Source of the DNA: Superficieibacter electus
GTDB taxonomy: Bacteria > Pseudomonadota > Gammaproteobacteria > Enterobacterales > Enterobacteriaceae
NCBI RefSeq assembly: GCF_002915575.1
Contig: NZ_PQGD01000002.1
Span: 287,169-351,168, forward strand
Direction: 5' to 3'
Length of the DNA: 64,000 bases
The notes below the pieces were generated by a model. That model saw only the letters and a list, made by a program, of their open reading frames with translations, was not told where the DNA came from and did not search any database. Below are positions 1 to 9,735 of this stretch, in pieces (position 1 is the stretch's first letter; every line of letters starts with the position of its first letter). Made by a program: the position numbers and the translations under genes.

Positions 1-119
1 TACGCGTACGTAAATCTTCATAATATCAATGCCCGGTAGCACGGCTCACCGGGCCTGAATAAAGATGCGTTTTGCAGGCCGGAGAACAGAACGTTTTCCG
101 GTCTGTGAACGCAGCGTGA

Positions 120-1430
<1,311 letters not shown>

Positions 1431-1437
1431 CACGATT

Positions 1438-1456
1438 CCCCGCGCCCGGCGCGGGG
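1438..1456. terminator. GC-rich hairpin between convergent genes
   Basis: An 8-bp perfect stem (CCCCGCGC/GCGCGGGG) with a 3-nt loop lies between the stop codons of yeaH and the convergent methyltransferase gene. Only short A/T runs flank it, so it is a likely but weak bidirectional terminator. Confidence 0.45.
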
Positions 1457-1462
1457 AAAAGG

Positions 1463-2233
1463 TTAATGTCCTTTCACTGAACAACAGGCAATGTAGTTGA
1501 GATGCCTGCGCTGCGATCGAAAAAAACGAAACATCCCCAGAAAACGGGTTCGGTTCTGGCGGGTGCGCAGGCCGTTAAACACAATCCTGACTGCGCCTTT
1601 GATGCCTTCATCGCGGATGAGTCCCTGCGGCGACATTAGCGACATCTCACCGTTATGCTGCGTCACTTCAGTAAAACCCGACGCCAGCAATATCTCCTGC
1701 CAGCCCTGCCTGGTCATCGGGCTGACGTTCGATTTCACTACCTGCTGAAGTTGATGCTGCTCGCCTTCAGCCAGTCGTCCGGCGGTAAACATAATATCGT
1801 GGGTTAACAGTCGGCCCCCAGGTTTCAGCACCCGATAATATTCGCCAAGCAGCTTCGCTTTCGCTTTATCGGCGTACATGGTTAGCATGGCTTCGTTAAT
1901 AACCACGTCAAAACTGTTATCGGCGAAAGGCAGGCTGTTGGCGTTAGCGGGCATAACCTGAATATGCTGCTCAAGACCGTGCGCCACAACATTGGCTTTT
2001 GCCTTCGCCAGCGCGTCTTTATCCATATCAACGGCAATAACCTGGCAGCCAAAGCGCTGCGCCAGTTCGATTGCCGTAGTCGCCATATTGCAGGCGATTT
2101 CCAGCACCTGGCTTTCCAGCGTTAACCGGGCCTGACTGAATAACCACTCTGTGGCCTCGATACCGCCTGGACGTAAACGGGTTTTTCCGAGACTGGCCAG
2201 AAACGTATGCCCTGCTTTTTCATTGATGCTCAT
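1463..2233 (-). CDS. class I SAM-dependent methyltransferase
   Basis: A 256-residue protein with a class I methyltransferase core. The SAM-binding motif I region is VLEIACNMATT, where the family usually has G-C-G, followed by the acidic end of strand beta-2 (VIAVDMD) and the post-motif PFADNSFDVV. This is the Methyltransf_11/UbiE-like pattern, typical of small-molecule methylation in the cytoplasm. The substrate cannot be told. It converges with yeaH and diverges from yeaL. The altered glycine motif is worth noting but does not by itself imply loss of activity. Confidence 0.8.
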   Translation of the reverse strand: MSINEKAGHTFLASLGKTRLRPGGIEATEWLFSQARLTLESQVLEIACNMATTAIELAQRFGCQVIAVDMDKDALAKAKANVVAHGLEQHIQVMPANANSLPFADNSFDVVINEAMLTMYADKAKAKLLGEYYRVLKPGGRLLTHDIMFTAGRLAEGEQHQLQQVVKSNVSPMTRQGWQEILLASGFTEVTQHNGEMSLMSPQGLIRDEGIKGAVRIVFNGLRTRQNRTRFLGMFRFFRSQRRHLNYIACCSVKGH

Positions 2234-2434
2234 TTCCCCCTCCCCAGCATAAGATGCATTATAAATACAACTTTACCAGCACCAGGTTAAAATGAGAATG
2301 GTTTTTATTTCTACCGAAATGATAAGTAGCCGATTACCCCTGCCTGTAGGAGTGGCCGAGAAAAAAAGCCTTTTTACTCACGTGTATGTGCGTAAAATGA
2401 GCATGCTTATTATTTTTCGGCAAGGAAAACTACG

Positions 2435-2881
2435 ATGTTTGATGTCACACTGCTCGTCCTCCTTGGACTGGCAGCGCTGGGGTTTGTTAGCCATAACACT
2501 ACCGTCGCCGTTTCTATTCTGGTGCTTATTATTGTCCGCGTAACGCCGCTGAGTACCTTTTTTCCGTGGATCGAAAAACAAGGTCTGACGATCGGGATTA
2601 TTATTCTGACCATCGGCGTAATGGCTCCCATTGCCAGCGGCACGCTGCCGCCGTCAACGCTGCTACACTCGTTTGTAAACTGGAAGTCGCTGGTGGCCAT
2701 CGCCGTTGGCGTGTTTGTTTCCTGGCTCGGCGGGCGCGGTGTCTCGCTGATGGGCAGCCAGCCTCAACTGGTGGCCGGGCTGCTGGTCGGCACGGTGCTG
2801 GGCGTGGCGTTATTTCGCGGCGTGCCAGTGGGGCCGTTGATTGCTGCCGGGCTGGTCTCGCTGGTGATAGGAAAGCAGTAG
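2435..2881 (+). CDS. yeaL: YeaL, UPF0756 inner-membrane protein
   Basis: The product has 148 residues, mostly hydrophobic, with about four predicted membrane segments, and it matches the YeaL (UPF0756) family in length and sequence. An AAGGAAAA ribosome-binding site precedes the ATG. It lies 69 bp upstream of nimT in the same direction and may share its transcript. The function of the family is unknown. Confidence 0.9.
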   Translation: MFDVTLLVLLGLAALGFVSHNTTVAVSILVLIIVRVTPLSTFFPWIEKQGLTIGIIILTIGVMAPIASGTLPPSTLLHSFVNWKSLVAIAVGVFVSWLGGRGVSLMGSQPQLVAGLLVGTVLGVALFRGVPVGPLIAAGLVSLVIGKQ

Positions 2882-2950
2882 TTTTTACCCTTTGACTGAA
2901 CGGGCATAAACGCACCGTTTTATGCCCTTATATGACGTATTGAGAAATTT

Positions 2951-4132
2951 ATGACCACCGCAACCTCCACTTCAGGCCGACATACTGTCTTGTTAATTGC
3001 TGGCATCCTGATGATTGCCACCACCCTGCGCGTTACTTTTACCGGCGCTGCACCACTGCTGGATGCCATCCGCGCGGAATACGGCCTTACCACCGCGCAA
3101 ACCGGCCTGCTGACGACCCTTCCCCTGCTGGCGTTTGGTCTGATTTCACCGCTGGCTGCAGGGGTGGCGCGTCGTTTTGGTATGGAACGCAGCCTGTCTG
3201 CCGCGATGCTGCTGATATGCGCCGGGATCGCTGTTCGCTCCCTGCCTTCTGCACTGTTTTTGTTTACCGGCACCGCCATTATTGGCTGTGGTATCGCGCT
3301 GGGTAACGTTCTGCTGCCGGGCCTGATTAAGCGTGATTTTTCACAACACGTGGCGAAAATGACCGGTGCCTATTCCCTGACTATGGGTGGCGCTGCAGCG
3401 TTAGGGTCGGCGCTGGTGGTACCACTGGCGTTAAACGGCTTCGGCTGGCGCGGCGCGCTGCTGATGCTGATGATATTTCCGCTACTGGCCTTTTTGCTCT
3501 GGCTTGCGCAACGCGGTCAACAGCAACCAGTATCGTTAACCTCTTCACGAATGCAGCACAGCCGGGGGATCTGGCGCTCGGCCCTGGCCTGGCAGGTCAC
3601 TTTATTCCTGGGAATTAACTCGCTAATTTATTATGTGATCATCGGCTGGCTGCCCGCGATCCTGACAGGACAGGGCTATAGCGAAGCGCAGGCGGGATCG
3701 CTGCACGGCCTGCTCCAACTGGCGACGGCGGTACCGGGTCTGGCCATTCCGCTGATTTTATATAAGCTCCGTGACCAACGCGCGATTGCGGCATTGGTTG
3801 CCTTACTGTGCGCGGTAAGCGCGGCGGGATTCTGGTTTATTCCCCAGGGCGCGGTGTGGTGGACGCTGCTATTTGGCTTTGGCTCAGGGGCGACAATGAT
3901 CCTTGGCTTAACGTTTATTGGCCTTCGCGCCCGCTCGGCGCATCAGGCCGCCGCGCTTTCCGGCATGGCCCAGGCGGTAGGTTATCTTCTTGCCGCCTGC
4001 GGTCCGCCGCTGATGGGTAAAATCCACGATGCCAGCGGCGACTGGCATTTGCCGCTGCTGGCCTGCGCAGTATTATCCGTCGTGATGGCGATCTTCGGTG
4101 CCTGTGCCGGACGCGACCGGGAAATCACTTAA
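2951..4132 (+). CDS. nimT: MFS exporter NimT/YeaN
   Basis: A 393-residue major facilitator superfamily transporter of the cyanate/2-nitroimidazole (CynX/NimT) branch with about 12 membrane segments. It matches E. coli YeaN over its whole length, including the conserved LIAGILMIATTLRVTFTGAAP region at residues 15-35. NimT exports 2-nitroimidazole in E. coli, where a neighbouring regulator (NimR/YeaM) controls it; no such regulator gene is adjacent here. It ends two bases before the convergent amidotransferase gene. Confidence 0.9.
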   Translation: MTTATSTSGRHTVLLIAGILMIATTLRVTFTGAAPLLDAIRAEYGLTTAQTGLLTTLPLLAFGLISPLAAGVARRFGMERSLSAAMLLICAGIAVRSLPSALFLFTGTAIIGCGIALGNVLLPGLIKRDFSQHVAKMTGAYSLTMGGAAALGSALVVPLALNGFGWRGALLMLMIFPLLAFLLWLAQRGQQQPVSLTSSRMQHSRGIWRSALAWQVTLFLGINSLIYYVIIGWLPAILTGQGYSEAQAGSLHGLLQLATAVPGLAIPLILYKLRDQRAIAALVALLCAVSAAGFWFIPQGAVWWTLLFGFGSGATMILGLTFIGLRARSAHQAAALSGMAQAVGYLLAACGPPLMGKIHDASGDWHLPLLACAVLSVVMAIFGACAGRDREIT

Positions 4133-4133
4133 A

Positions 4134-4838
4134 TTAATGGCTGGCGGCGTAAAGCCATGCCTGTACCAGCGGTGCAGGTCGCCCCGCCAGCGCATGGCGT
4201 TCATGCTGGAATAACGTCGCGACAAAAAATGGGTGGGTCACGAGTTCAATTGCCCGGATCTCACCCTCTTCATCCCAACCGGTAACGTGCAAAGGCTCAT
4301 TTTCAAGCGCCCGGGCAAAATCAGCGGCCACCCCATAATTACAGTGATAACCTTCCTCAATGCTTTCTCTGCCATACGCGCGGGCGATATGGGTATTGGC
4401 GCGTAGTTCGATGGTATCGCTTTTTTCTACCAGCGAGCAGGTTAAGGGTGTAATGATCATTCTGCCTTCGCTGTCGATTTCCGCATGGGCGGCGTCTTGC
4501 CAGCCCATCACGTTGCGCGCATATTCCAGAATGGCATGCTGAAAACCGCCGCAGGTTCCGAGAAACGGAATCGCGTTTTGTCGGGCATGACGTACAGCAA
4601 TTAATGCGCCATCCATATTTTCGTAAGGGCTGGCAGGCACCAGCCAGATGGCGTCAAACCCCTGCAGATCGTCTTCGCTTTTAATATCGCGAGTGGCTAA
4701 CCAGTGGTAGTGCGCCACCGTATCGAGCACGGCAGCAGCGTCATCAATAGCCAGCGGGATTGCCTGATGCGCGGTGACATCGGCATTGTAGTCGCCGACA
4801 AGTGCAATACGTAACGCGGGGGAGGAAGCAATTTCCAT
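4134..4838 (-). CDS. CTP-synthase-like class I glutamine amidotransferase
   Basis: A 234-residue stand-alone amidotransferase resembling the C-terminal half of CTP synthase. The nucleophile elbow GTCGGFQHA (residues near 142) contains the catalytic cysteine, and THPFFVATLFQHE near residue 210 supplies the His and Glu of the triad. CTP synthase normally carries an N-terminal synthetase half, which is absent here, so the ammonia acceptor or substrate is unknown. The gene is divergent from the DUF523 gene across 174 bp that should contain both promoters. Confidence 0.8.
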   Translation of the reverse strand: MEIASSPALRIALVGDYNADVTAHQAIPLAIDDAAAVLDTVAHYHWLATRDIKSEDDLQGFDAIWLVPASPYENMDGALIAVRHARQNAIPFLGTCGGFQHAILEYARNVMGWQDAAHAEIDSEGRMIITPLTCSLVEKSDTIELRANTHIARAYGRESIEEGYHCNYGVAADFARALENEPLHVTGWDEEGEIRAIELVTHPFFVATLFQHERHALAGRPAPLVQAWLYAASH

Positions 4839-5012
4839 GAGGATTACCTTATGTCTGAGCGGAAAATGGACAACACAAGGAACCTCAGACTAGCGATATT
4901 TTCTTCCAAAGACAACACCTTAATTAGTAGGCCACGGGATCATACTCAGGCTGTATTGAACGTCGGGGATAGACTACTCTTGACGACATTGTGCAACGTT
5001 ACCGGACGCGGA

Positions 5013-5507
5013 ATGAAAAATAAGTTACTGGTCAGCGCCTGTTTGATGGGATTTAACGTTCGTTATAACGGCCAGGAAAAAGCCGATCTTTCGCTACATG
5101 TTGCGCGCTGGCAGCGCGCAGGACGAATCGTTGTCCACTGTCCAGAACTGGCGGCAGGGTTACCTACCCCGCGCCCGCCAGCAGAAATTGTCTCAGCCGA
5201 CGGCGCAGAGGTCATGAATCTGCGCGCGCGGATTATTGAACATGATGGGCAGGATGTCACCGCACATTATCAGCTGGCCGCCTGGCTGGCACTGCAAACG
5301 GCCATTGAGACGAATTGTGGCGCGGCGCTGTTAACCGACGGCAGCCCGACCTGCGGCAGTCAGTTTATTTATGACGGCAGTTTCAGCGGTACCCGCAAAC
5401 CCGGTTCGGGCGTTGCTGCGGCACTACTGCGGGAGCATGGGATCAGCGTATTTTCCGAAAGACAGTTCCCGGCGCTCATTGCATGGATGGAGAAAACGGA
5501 GAGGTAA
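5013..5507 (+). CDS. DUF523 family protein
   Basis: The family is about 150-165 residues and begins with a K-x-LVSACL motif, which fixes the start at 5013 (164 residues). The open frame extends upstream to 4851, but that part shows no family similarity and lies in the promoter region. Conserved cysteines occur in SACLMG, HCPE and TDGSPTCG, suggesting metal binding. The stop codon is one base before the ATG of yeaO, so the two are probably co-translated. Biochemical function is unknown. Confidence 0.8.
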   Translation: MKNKLLVSACLMGFNVRYNGQEKADLSLHVARWQRAGRIVVHCPELAAGLPTPRPPAEIVSADGAEVMNLRARIIEHDGQDVTAHYQLAAWLALQTAIETNCGAALLTDGSPTCGSQFIYDGSFSGTRKPGSGVAAALLREHGISVFSERQFPALIAWMEKTER

Positions 5508-5508
5508 T

Positions 5509-5856
5509 ATGATCCAGTGTAAACGCGTTTATGACGATCCCGTCGCACATGATGGCTACCGCGTACTGATCGACAGGCTATGGCCTCGCGGGATAAAAAA
5601 GAAATCTCTTCACTGTGATGAATGGTGTAAAAACCTTGCGCCCTCTGCTGAGCTGCGCAAAGCCCTGCACAGTGAAACGATCGATTTTGCCACCTTCTGC
5701 CAGCACTACCGCGAGGAGTTAAGCGCTCTGCACGACGACGGTTTACGCCTGCTCGCGCAGGCCGGGAAAGACAATCTTACCCTGCTATACGCCGCCAAAA
5801 ACCCCCGCCAGAACCATGCCCTGATTCTGGCGGACTGGCTGGCAAAACTGGCTTAA
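5509..5856 (+). CDS. yeaO: YeaO, DUF488 family protein
   Basis: The 115-residue product has the same length as E. coli YeaO and the family signatures RVYDDP, DRLWPRG (residues 23-29) and LLYAAKN near residue 93. The GAGAGG ribosome-binding site ahead of 5509 decides the start; a longer in-frame ORF reaching back to 5371 overlaps the DUF523 gene and is rejected. The role of DUF488 proteins is not established. Its end overlaps the end of yoaF on the other strand by four bases. Confidence 0.88.
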   Translation: MIQCKRVYDDPVAHDGYRVLIDRLWPRGIKKKSLHCDEWCKNLAPSAELRKALHSETIDFATFCQHYREELSALHDDGLRLLAQAGKDNLTLLYAAKNPRQNHALILADWLAKLA

Positions 5857-6086
5857 TGGGTTGAGGGATGGTCGCGCCGCCACAATTCCCATTCGTCGAT
5901 AGTCTGACCATCGCTGAGACGGCATTCGGTGCGCACGCCCTGTGGGCTTTGTACCGGTACGCGCGTGCCTCCCTGCTCTAAACACCACACCGCCGCCGGA
6001 TTCGCCAGCCCCGTCGCAGGGGGTTCGCTATGATCGCTGGCACAACCCACCAGCGCCAGCGGTAAAAACAAACAAAGTCGTTTCAT
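5853..6086 (-). CDS. yoaF: YoaF, DUF333 outer-membrane lipoprotein
   Basis: A 77-residue lipoprotein. The hydrophobic signal FLPLALVGCAS ends in a lipobox cysteine near residue 15, and the mature part has the DUF333 pattern NPAAVWCLEQGG and DGQTIDEWELWRRDHP. It matches E. coli YoaF. The start at 6086 has an AGGAGAGG ribosome-binding site; the longer ORF to 6152 has none. Two cysteines in the mature part could form a disulfide in the periplasm. Confidence 0.88.
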   Translation of the reverse strand: MKRLCLFLPLALVGCASDHSEPPATGLANPAAVWCLEQGGTRVPVQSPQGVRTECRLSDGQTIDEWELWRRDHPSTH

Positions 6087-6145
6087 TGCCTCTCCTTTTT
6101 CACTCGCCCCCATACTGATAAAGGCGATCTTCATGATTTCTTCAT

Positions 6146-6172
6146 TTTCCACAGGTTTTAGTCGTTTATTCT
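6146..6172 (+). promoter_or_regulatory. possible promoter of the small-RNA candidate
   Basis: TTTCCA (6146-6151) and TATTCT (6167-6172) are separated by 15 bp. This is a weak sigma-70-like match just upstream of the stem-loop RNA candidate and divergent from yoaF. Confidence 0.3.
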
Positions 6173-6179
6173 GAAGCGG

Positions 6180-6253
6180 TTCTCTTCATGACCAGAGAAC
6201 ATCATTCCATAACCAATAAGGTTTGCCCCGCTGCTCGCTACGGGGCTTTTTTT
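6180..6253 (+). ncRNA. candidate small RNA ending in an intrinsic terminator
   Basis: A non-coding stretch of about 75 nt has the layout of a Hfq-type small RNA. A 5' stem-loop (GTTCTCT/AGAGAAC) is followed by an unpaired A/C-rich linker, then a GCCCCG/CGGGGC terminator hairpin and seven T (6225-6253). A 66-residue ORF crosses it but has no ribosome-binding site and would read through the terminator. I do not recognise it as a named RNA, and it could simply be a stray terminator. Confidence 0.35.
6225..6253 (+). terminator. rho-independent terminator
   Basis: GCCCCG (6225-6230) pairs with CGGGGC (6241-6246), followed by seven T. It reads rightward. No annotated gene ends immediately before it, which is the main reason to suspect a small RNA. 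Confidence 0.8.
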
Positions 6254-6392
6254 GCAAAACGTCAGACTCGTAAGCCGAATATATCAAATTTCATCCAGCC
6301 ATGCTTTACTATGCCCGCAACAATAACAGGCTGTCCCGGACATAACGAACATGTCGTGCTTTCTGCACCGATGGATAAACAGGAATAATGTG

Positions 6393-6467
6393 ATGAAAAA
6401 AACAACGATTATTATGCTGATTGTGGCGATTGTGGCAGTTGCTGGCACTCAGCTGGGGTGGTGGTAA
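6393..6467 (+). CDS. yoaJ: YoaJ small membrane protein
   Basis: A 24-codon gene beginning MKKTTIIMLI and ending QLGWW, which matches the small single-pass inner-membrane protein YoaJ of E. coli nearly residue for residue. An AGGAATAATG motif upstream serves as ribosome-binding site. In E. coli yoaJ overlaps the preceding yoaK; I find no YoaK-like sequence here. Its function is unknown, but the conservation makes translation very likely. Confidence 0.85.
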   Translation: MKKTTIIMLIVAIVAVAGTQLGWW

Positions 6468-6628
6468 TACGAGATGCACTGTTATGCTGAATAACAGCAA
6501 CAGCTTCTGCCCGCGGTATATAGCAGAGGCTGTACATTCAACAGCATGTTTAAAATTTAAGCATTTATGTAAACCAGCGCAAAGAAAAAGCATCCTACCT
6601 TCTTTTTGTCATAGTTAATTAATCCTAT

Positions 6629-6656
6629 TAGACAAATCTGATTTCATTGCTATATT
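6629..6656 (+). promoter_or_regulatory. sigma-70-like promoter for the 6713 gene
   Basis: TAGACA (6629-6634) and TATATT (6651-6656) are spaced by 16 bp, about 55 bp before the hypothetical gene at 6713. The remainder of 6468-6712 shows no coding sequence. Confidence 0.45.
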
Positions 6657-6712
6657 TACAATGAAGAATTTAGAGGATAGAAATAAACGATTGACGAAGG
6701 AGCGTTTTGCTA

Positions 6713-7051
6713 ATGGATTGGGAAATAGAACAAACCCTTGTTTGCCCGACAACCGGGACCGGCTTTGCTATTGCCTCTGCAGTAAAAAACATGAAGTTAA
6801 TAGTGTGGTATAAGGGAAACTACTTTCTACGTACCGGTAATATTCTTAGCCATAGTCCGTTTGGCGTTATTGTAAATGGCAGAAGAACGTCAATAGCGAT
6901 TATCCACACCTTCCACTATTCCGGCCCGCTATGGCAAACGTTTAAAAACAGAATCACCTGCCCTGGTAATGACGAACCGGGAATTATTAATTGTCAGCAT
7001 CGTAAGACGTGTATTTTTACGCTATGTCCTTATGGAGCGAAATCAGACTGA
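6713..7051 (+). CDS. conserved-looking hypothetical protein
   Basis: A 112-residue protein beginning MDWEIEQTLVCP. I do not recognise the family. It is rich in aromatic and cysteine residues (C-P near residue 10, then CPGND, C-Q-H-R-K-T-C and LCPYG near the C-terminus), a spacing that could bind metal. AAGGAG at 6697-6702 is 10 bp from this ATG; a TTG six bases upstream is less well spaced. A good upstream promoter supports expression. Confidence 0.6.
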   Translation: MDWEIEQTLVCPTTGTGFAIASAVKNMKLIVWYKGNYFLRTGNILSHSPFGVIVNGRRTSIAIIHTFHYSGPLWQTFKNRITCPGNDEPGIINCQHRKTCIFTLCPYGAKSD

Positions 7052-7101
7052 GCTGGCCCGGGCATTAACCGGACACGCGCCAGGCACGTCCGGTTCAACC
7101 A

Positions 7102-7287
7102 TCAACGGCGGTATTCCGCCAGTTTCGGTGTATCCGTTATCGCGAGGTGACATAGGTCGTCGCCCGCGACCATGGCGGATTTACAAAAAATGCATTTTGC
7201 ACCAAAGCGATTTTTTTCCGTCACATCGTAGGGTGACGTTCTGTACTGCGACCCGTGACACGCCGGGCATCTGAATTGTATTTTCAA
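7102..7287 (-). CDS. ymcF: YmcF-like cold-shock small protein
   Basis: A 61-residue protein with two CxxC pairs (RCPACHGSQYRTS near residue 6 and KCIFCKS near residue 31), the pattern of the E. coli cold-shock small protein YmcF. The likely start is TTG at 7287, preceded by a TAAGGA ribosome-binding site. This gives the family length, whereas the ATG at 7410 adds an unconserved extension. In E. coli ymcF lies among csp cold-shock genes; none is visible here. Confidence 0.7.
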   Translation of the reverse strand: MKIQFRCPACHGSQYRTSPYDVTEKNRFGAKCIFCKSAMVAGDDLCHLAITDTPKLAEYRR

Positions 7288-7618
7288 AATTATTTCCTTA
7301 CACAAGCGCCTTATGGCATTCATGGTTTGAATACAGATGCGTATCGAAGCTTCAGGTGGAGACTCAAGAGAGGATATCTTTGATGAGAACTGCTTTAGTA
7401 AACTACTCAAGGTATTGTCTGTGTATCAAACCGACAATCCATTTACGCATGATTCGATGGGTAACACAAGGTTTATTTTGTTTATTTAACGCAGCACCAC
7501 AATGGTCGCCCTGCTAGTTCATTTTAAAAAATATGCCGGAATTTTTTTACCGGGGAAACTGGTGTTTATGAATTGATTTCATTCCAGCAACCCCGCGTTG
7601 AACGTAACTTTTTAAAAT
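7288..7618. other. intergenic region without a recognisable gene
   Basis: The space between the YmcF-like gene and the copper protein gene is 331 bp. I looked on both strands for a CspA-type gene (the KGFGFI motif) because ymcF usually accompanies one, and found none. It probably holds the leader and promoter of the YmcF-like gene. Confidence 0.4.
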
Positions 7619-7945
7619 TTATGCCACCATTCGCAGACAGGCGTTGGCACAGTTGCGACATATTTTAGCGCAGCGCTGGCAGTGATCGCTTTGATGTTTG
7701 GCACATTCCTCTGCGCAGGCTTTACAAATATCGACACAGATCCGGCAGGTCTGCTTAAAATAATCGCTATCCAGGCTCATAAACTGCGCGGAGAGCCGAC
7801 AAATACCCGCACACTGCACCGCCAGGCGAATGCAATCCGTCATCCTGGCGGGATTGTCTTCCTTAAGGCAGGAAGCGGCACAAAAATCACACATCGCCGC
7901 ACACTTGTAGCATAGTTCTATACATTTCAGGCCATCCTGATGCAT
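7619..7945 (-). CDS. four-helix-bundle copper-binding protein (Csp3/DUF326-like)
   Basis: A 108-residue cytoplasmic protein with 20 cysteines arranged as CxxxC and CxxC repeats along predicted helices, for example CIELCYKCAAMCDFC and CQRCAKICRNCANAC. This is the layout of Csp3-type copper storage proteins, which line the core of a four-helix bundle with cysteines and bind many Cu(I) ions. There is no signal peptide. A GAGGTGAGG ribosome-binding site precedes the ATG. Copper storage is inferred from the family. Confidence 0.85.
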   Translation of the reverse strand: MHQDGLKCIELCYKCAAMCDFCAASCLKEDNPARMTDCIRLAVQCAGICRLSAQFMSLDSDYFKQTCRICVDICKACAEECAKHQSDHCQRCAKICRNCANACLRMVA

Positions 7946-8159
7946 ACCTCACCTCTTTTTTATGAGTACAGTAGTCATAAGTCTGGACAAAGAAAGGGAT
8001 ATAGCAAGCGGCAGGACGCGAACGTAACTGAGTTCAGGAAGTCACAAGCCGTACCGCAATAGATTATCTGTAATATGACGACGGCATTTTGCTGTTTTAA
8101 GCTTACCGCATTGATCAACCCTCAACTATTGAGGATTAACCTATTGGCGATAAGCCCGG

Positions 8160-8642
8160 TCATGACCATCGCTGGTTCGGGTTCTGCGCATACTGCTCTA
8201 GCGCCTTCACATAAGGACGGGTACGGATATCCGGGGACTGCGCAATACACGTCAACAACATACTGACCGCGCGTTCGTGCTCTCCCAAATTATGCAGACA
8301 CAAGGCATAAAAGGGCCAGACCTCCGTTGCCAGCGGCCATTGCCTGATGATGTCTTCAAATAGCGTTCTTGCCTGGTCATAGGACCCCAGGCAGCGTCTT
8401 GTTGATGCCAGCCCGAATTTTGCCTCAAATTCATCGTCGCCCTCAAGCCCGGTTTCAAGGGCGCAGATATACCAGTGCTCAGCCTCTCGCTCATGTCCTT
8501 CATTATCGTATGACCAGGCAATATTAAGTTGCGCCTGCGCAGTCAGGGCTGGTTCCCCGAGTAAAGTTTTTAGTTGCTGGCGACTTTTTTCGTACTCTCC
8601 CTTCTTTCGCAACGCAATCGCTGTCTGTAGCCGGTGATCCAT
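8160..8642 (-). CDS. tetratricopeptide-repeat protein
   Basis: A 160-residue soluble protein of paired amphipathic helices with about three to four TPR-like units (ALRKKGEYEKSRQQL, AQLNIAWSYDNEGHEREAE, YALCLHNLGEHERAV). TPR modules bind other proteins. There is no signal peptide or catalytic domain, and the partner is unknown. It is transcribed in the same direction as the broken O-methyltransferase gene upstream, 44 bp away. Confidence 0.7.
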   Translation of the reverse strand: MDHRLQTAIALRKKGEYEKSRQQLKTLLGEPALTAQAQLNIAWSYDNEGHEREAEHWYICALETGLEGDDEFEAKFGLASTRRCLGSYDQARTLFEDIIRQWPLATEVWPFYALCLHNLGEHERAVSMLLTCIAQSPDIRTRPYVKALEQYAQNPNQRWS

Positions 8643-8686
8643 AAAAGTTTAATCCGATAAGTTAAGAATAATATTGGGATAATTCA

Positions 8687-9347
8687 TCACGCTTTAACCA
8701 CCGCCATCACAAAACCATCCCAGCCTTTTTCTCCGACCGTTTGAATGGCTGTCGCATCAACGTGTGGATTGTCATGAAGCAATGTAAAAAATTCGCGGAC
8801 GCCTTTTACACTGTTATCATCGCTATCAGCATCCAGCACGGCCCCCCCCCCTGACTATATTATCGGCGATAATAACCGTACCAGGGCGAGACAATTTAAG
8901 CGCCCACTGCAAGTACTGAGGATTATTTTTTTTATCCGCATCAATAAAAATGAAATCAAACGGACCTTGCAGTGAAGGAAGGATATCCAGCGCAGCGCCG
9001 ACGCGAAGATCAACCCGTTCAAGAACACCCGCGTTTTGCAGATTAGTGGCCGCCACTTTAGCATGGTGTTCATCTGCTTCGAGGGTGGTTATTTTACCGT
9101 CGGGCACCAGTTCCCGCGCCATCCATAGCGTGCTATAGCCACCCAGAGTACCTATTTCAAGGATACTTTTAGCCTGAAGCATCCTGATAAATAATGCCAG
9201 CATCTTTCCTTGTGTTGCAGAAACATCGTGCGCCGGTAATCCTGATTTTGCATTCGTTGTGAGAACGCAGTCAAAATCAGGATCTAAAAGTGTAAGTTGC
9301 CGCGAAAAATAATCATCTACTTCTGACCACTTTTCTGAATCTGACAT
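8687..9347 (-). pseudogene. O-methyltransferase frameshifted in a G10 tract
   Basis: The N-terminal part has the Methyltransf_3 (catechol/caffeoyl-CoA O-methyltransferase-like) features: SAM motif ILEIGTLGGYSTLW, an acidic LEADEHH, and FIFIDADKKNNP. As read, the frame ends at 8826 after VRGGGRAGC. In the next frame, 8687-8839 encodes the rest of the family's C-terminus (DNSVKGVREFF, GWDGFVMAVVKA). The break is a run of ten G on the minus strand (8842-8851); nine G would restore one protein of about 219 residues. The start at 9347 has an AGGA site; 9368 is an alternative. It may be a pseudogene, a phase-variable gene or a sequencing error. Confidence 0.85.
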
Positions 9348-9525
9348 TGGGTAATCCTGTACTCGCATCAATTCCCCCTCGCTGCAAACGGTAGTGGATA
9401 TAACATTTTTATCCCCTACATTACTGCACATTAGAAAACGTACAAACCCACTAATTAATGGTTATCTACGTTACAATTTAAAATGAATATTATCTTCACC
9501 TTATCTGTAGTCGCTACTTAATAAA

Positions 9526-9550
9526 AAACGGGAGCACTCAGGCTCCCGCT
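9526..9550 (-). terminator. terminator of the original icd gene
   Basis: GGGAGC pairs with GCTCCC across a short loop, with A-rich sequence on the left that becomes a T-run on the minus strand. It follows the stop codon of the displaced icd tail and was presumably the native icd terminator before phage insertion. Confidence 0.7.
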
Positions 9551-9571
9551 TTGATTTTACGTCATCAGAAA

Positions 9572-9735
9572 TTACATATTCTTGATGATCGCGTCGCCAA
9601 ACTCTGAACATTTCAGTAGCTTAGCGCCTTCCATCAGACGCTCGAAGTCATAGGTCACAGTTTTAGCCGCAATTGCGCCTTCGGTACCTTTAACAATCAG
9701 GTCAGCCGCTTCGAACCATTCCATGTGACGCAACA
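9572..9735 (-). pseudogene. icd: displaced 3' end of host icd
   Basis: These 164 bp encode the last 53 residues of isocitrate dehydrogenase, ending AIIKNM, and correspond to 53081-53244 at a constant offset of 43509. Identity stops abruptly at 9735. The fragment has no start and is the original chromosomal icd tail pushed away from the gene by prophage insertion. Confidence 0.95.
9660..9735. repeat. attL core repeat
   Basis: These 76 bp are identical to 53169-53244. A further 62 bp to the left (9597-9658) is also identical after a single mismatch at 9659. This is the left att site of the prophage in icd; the exact crossover cannot be placed within the identity. Confidence 0.9.

Noticed and set aside
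4851-5012. Long N-terminal extension of the DUF523 protein
   Set aside because: The extension shows no family similarity and would cover the divergent promoter region.
6188-6388. A 66-residue ORF between yoaF and yoaJ
   Set aside because: It reads through a strong terminator, lacks a ribosome-binding site and has no similarity to YoaK.
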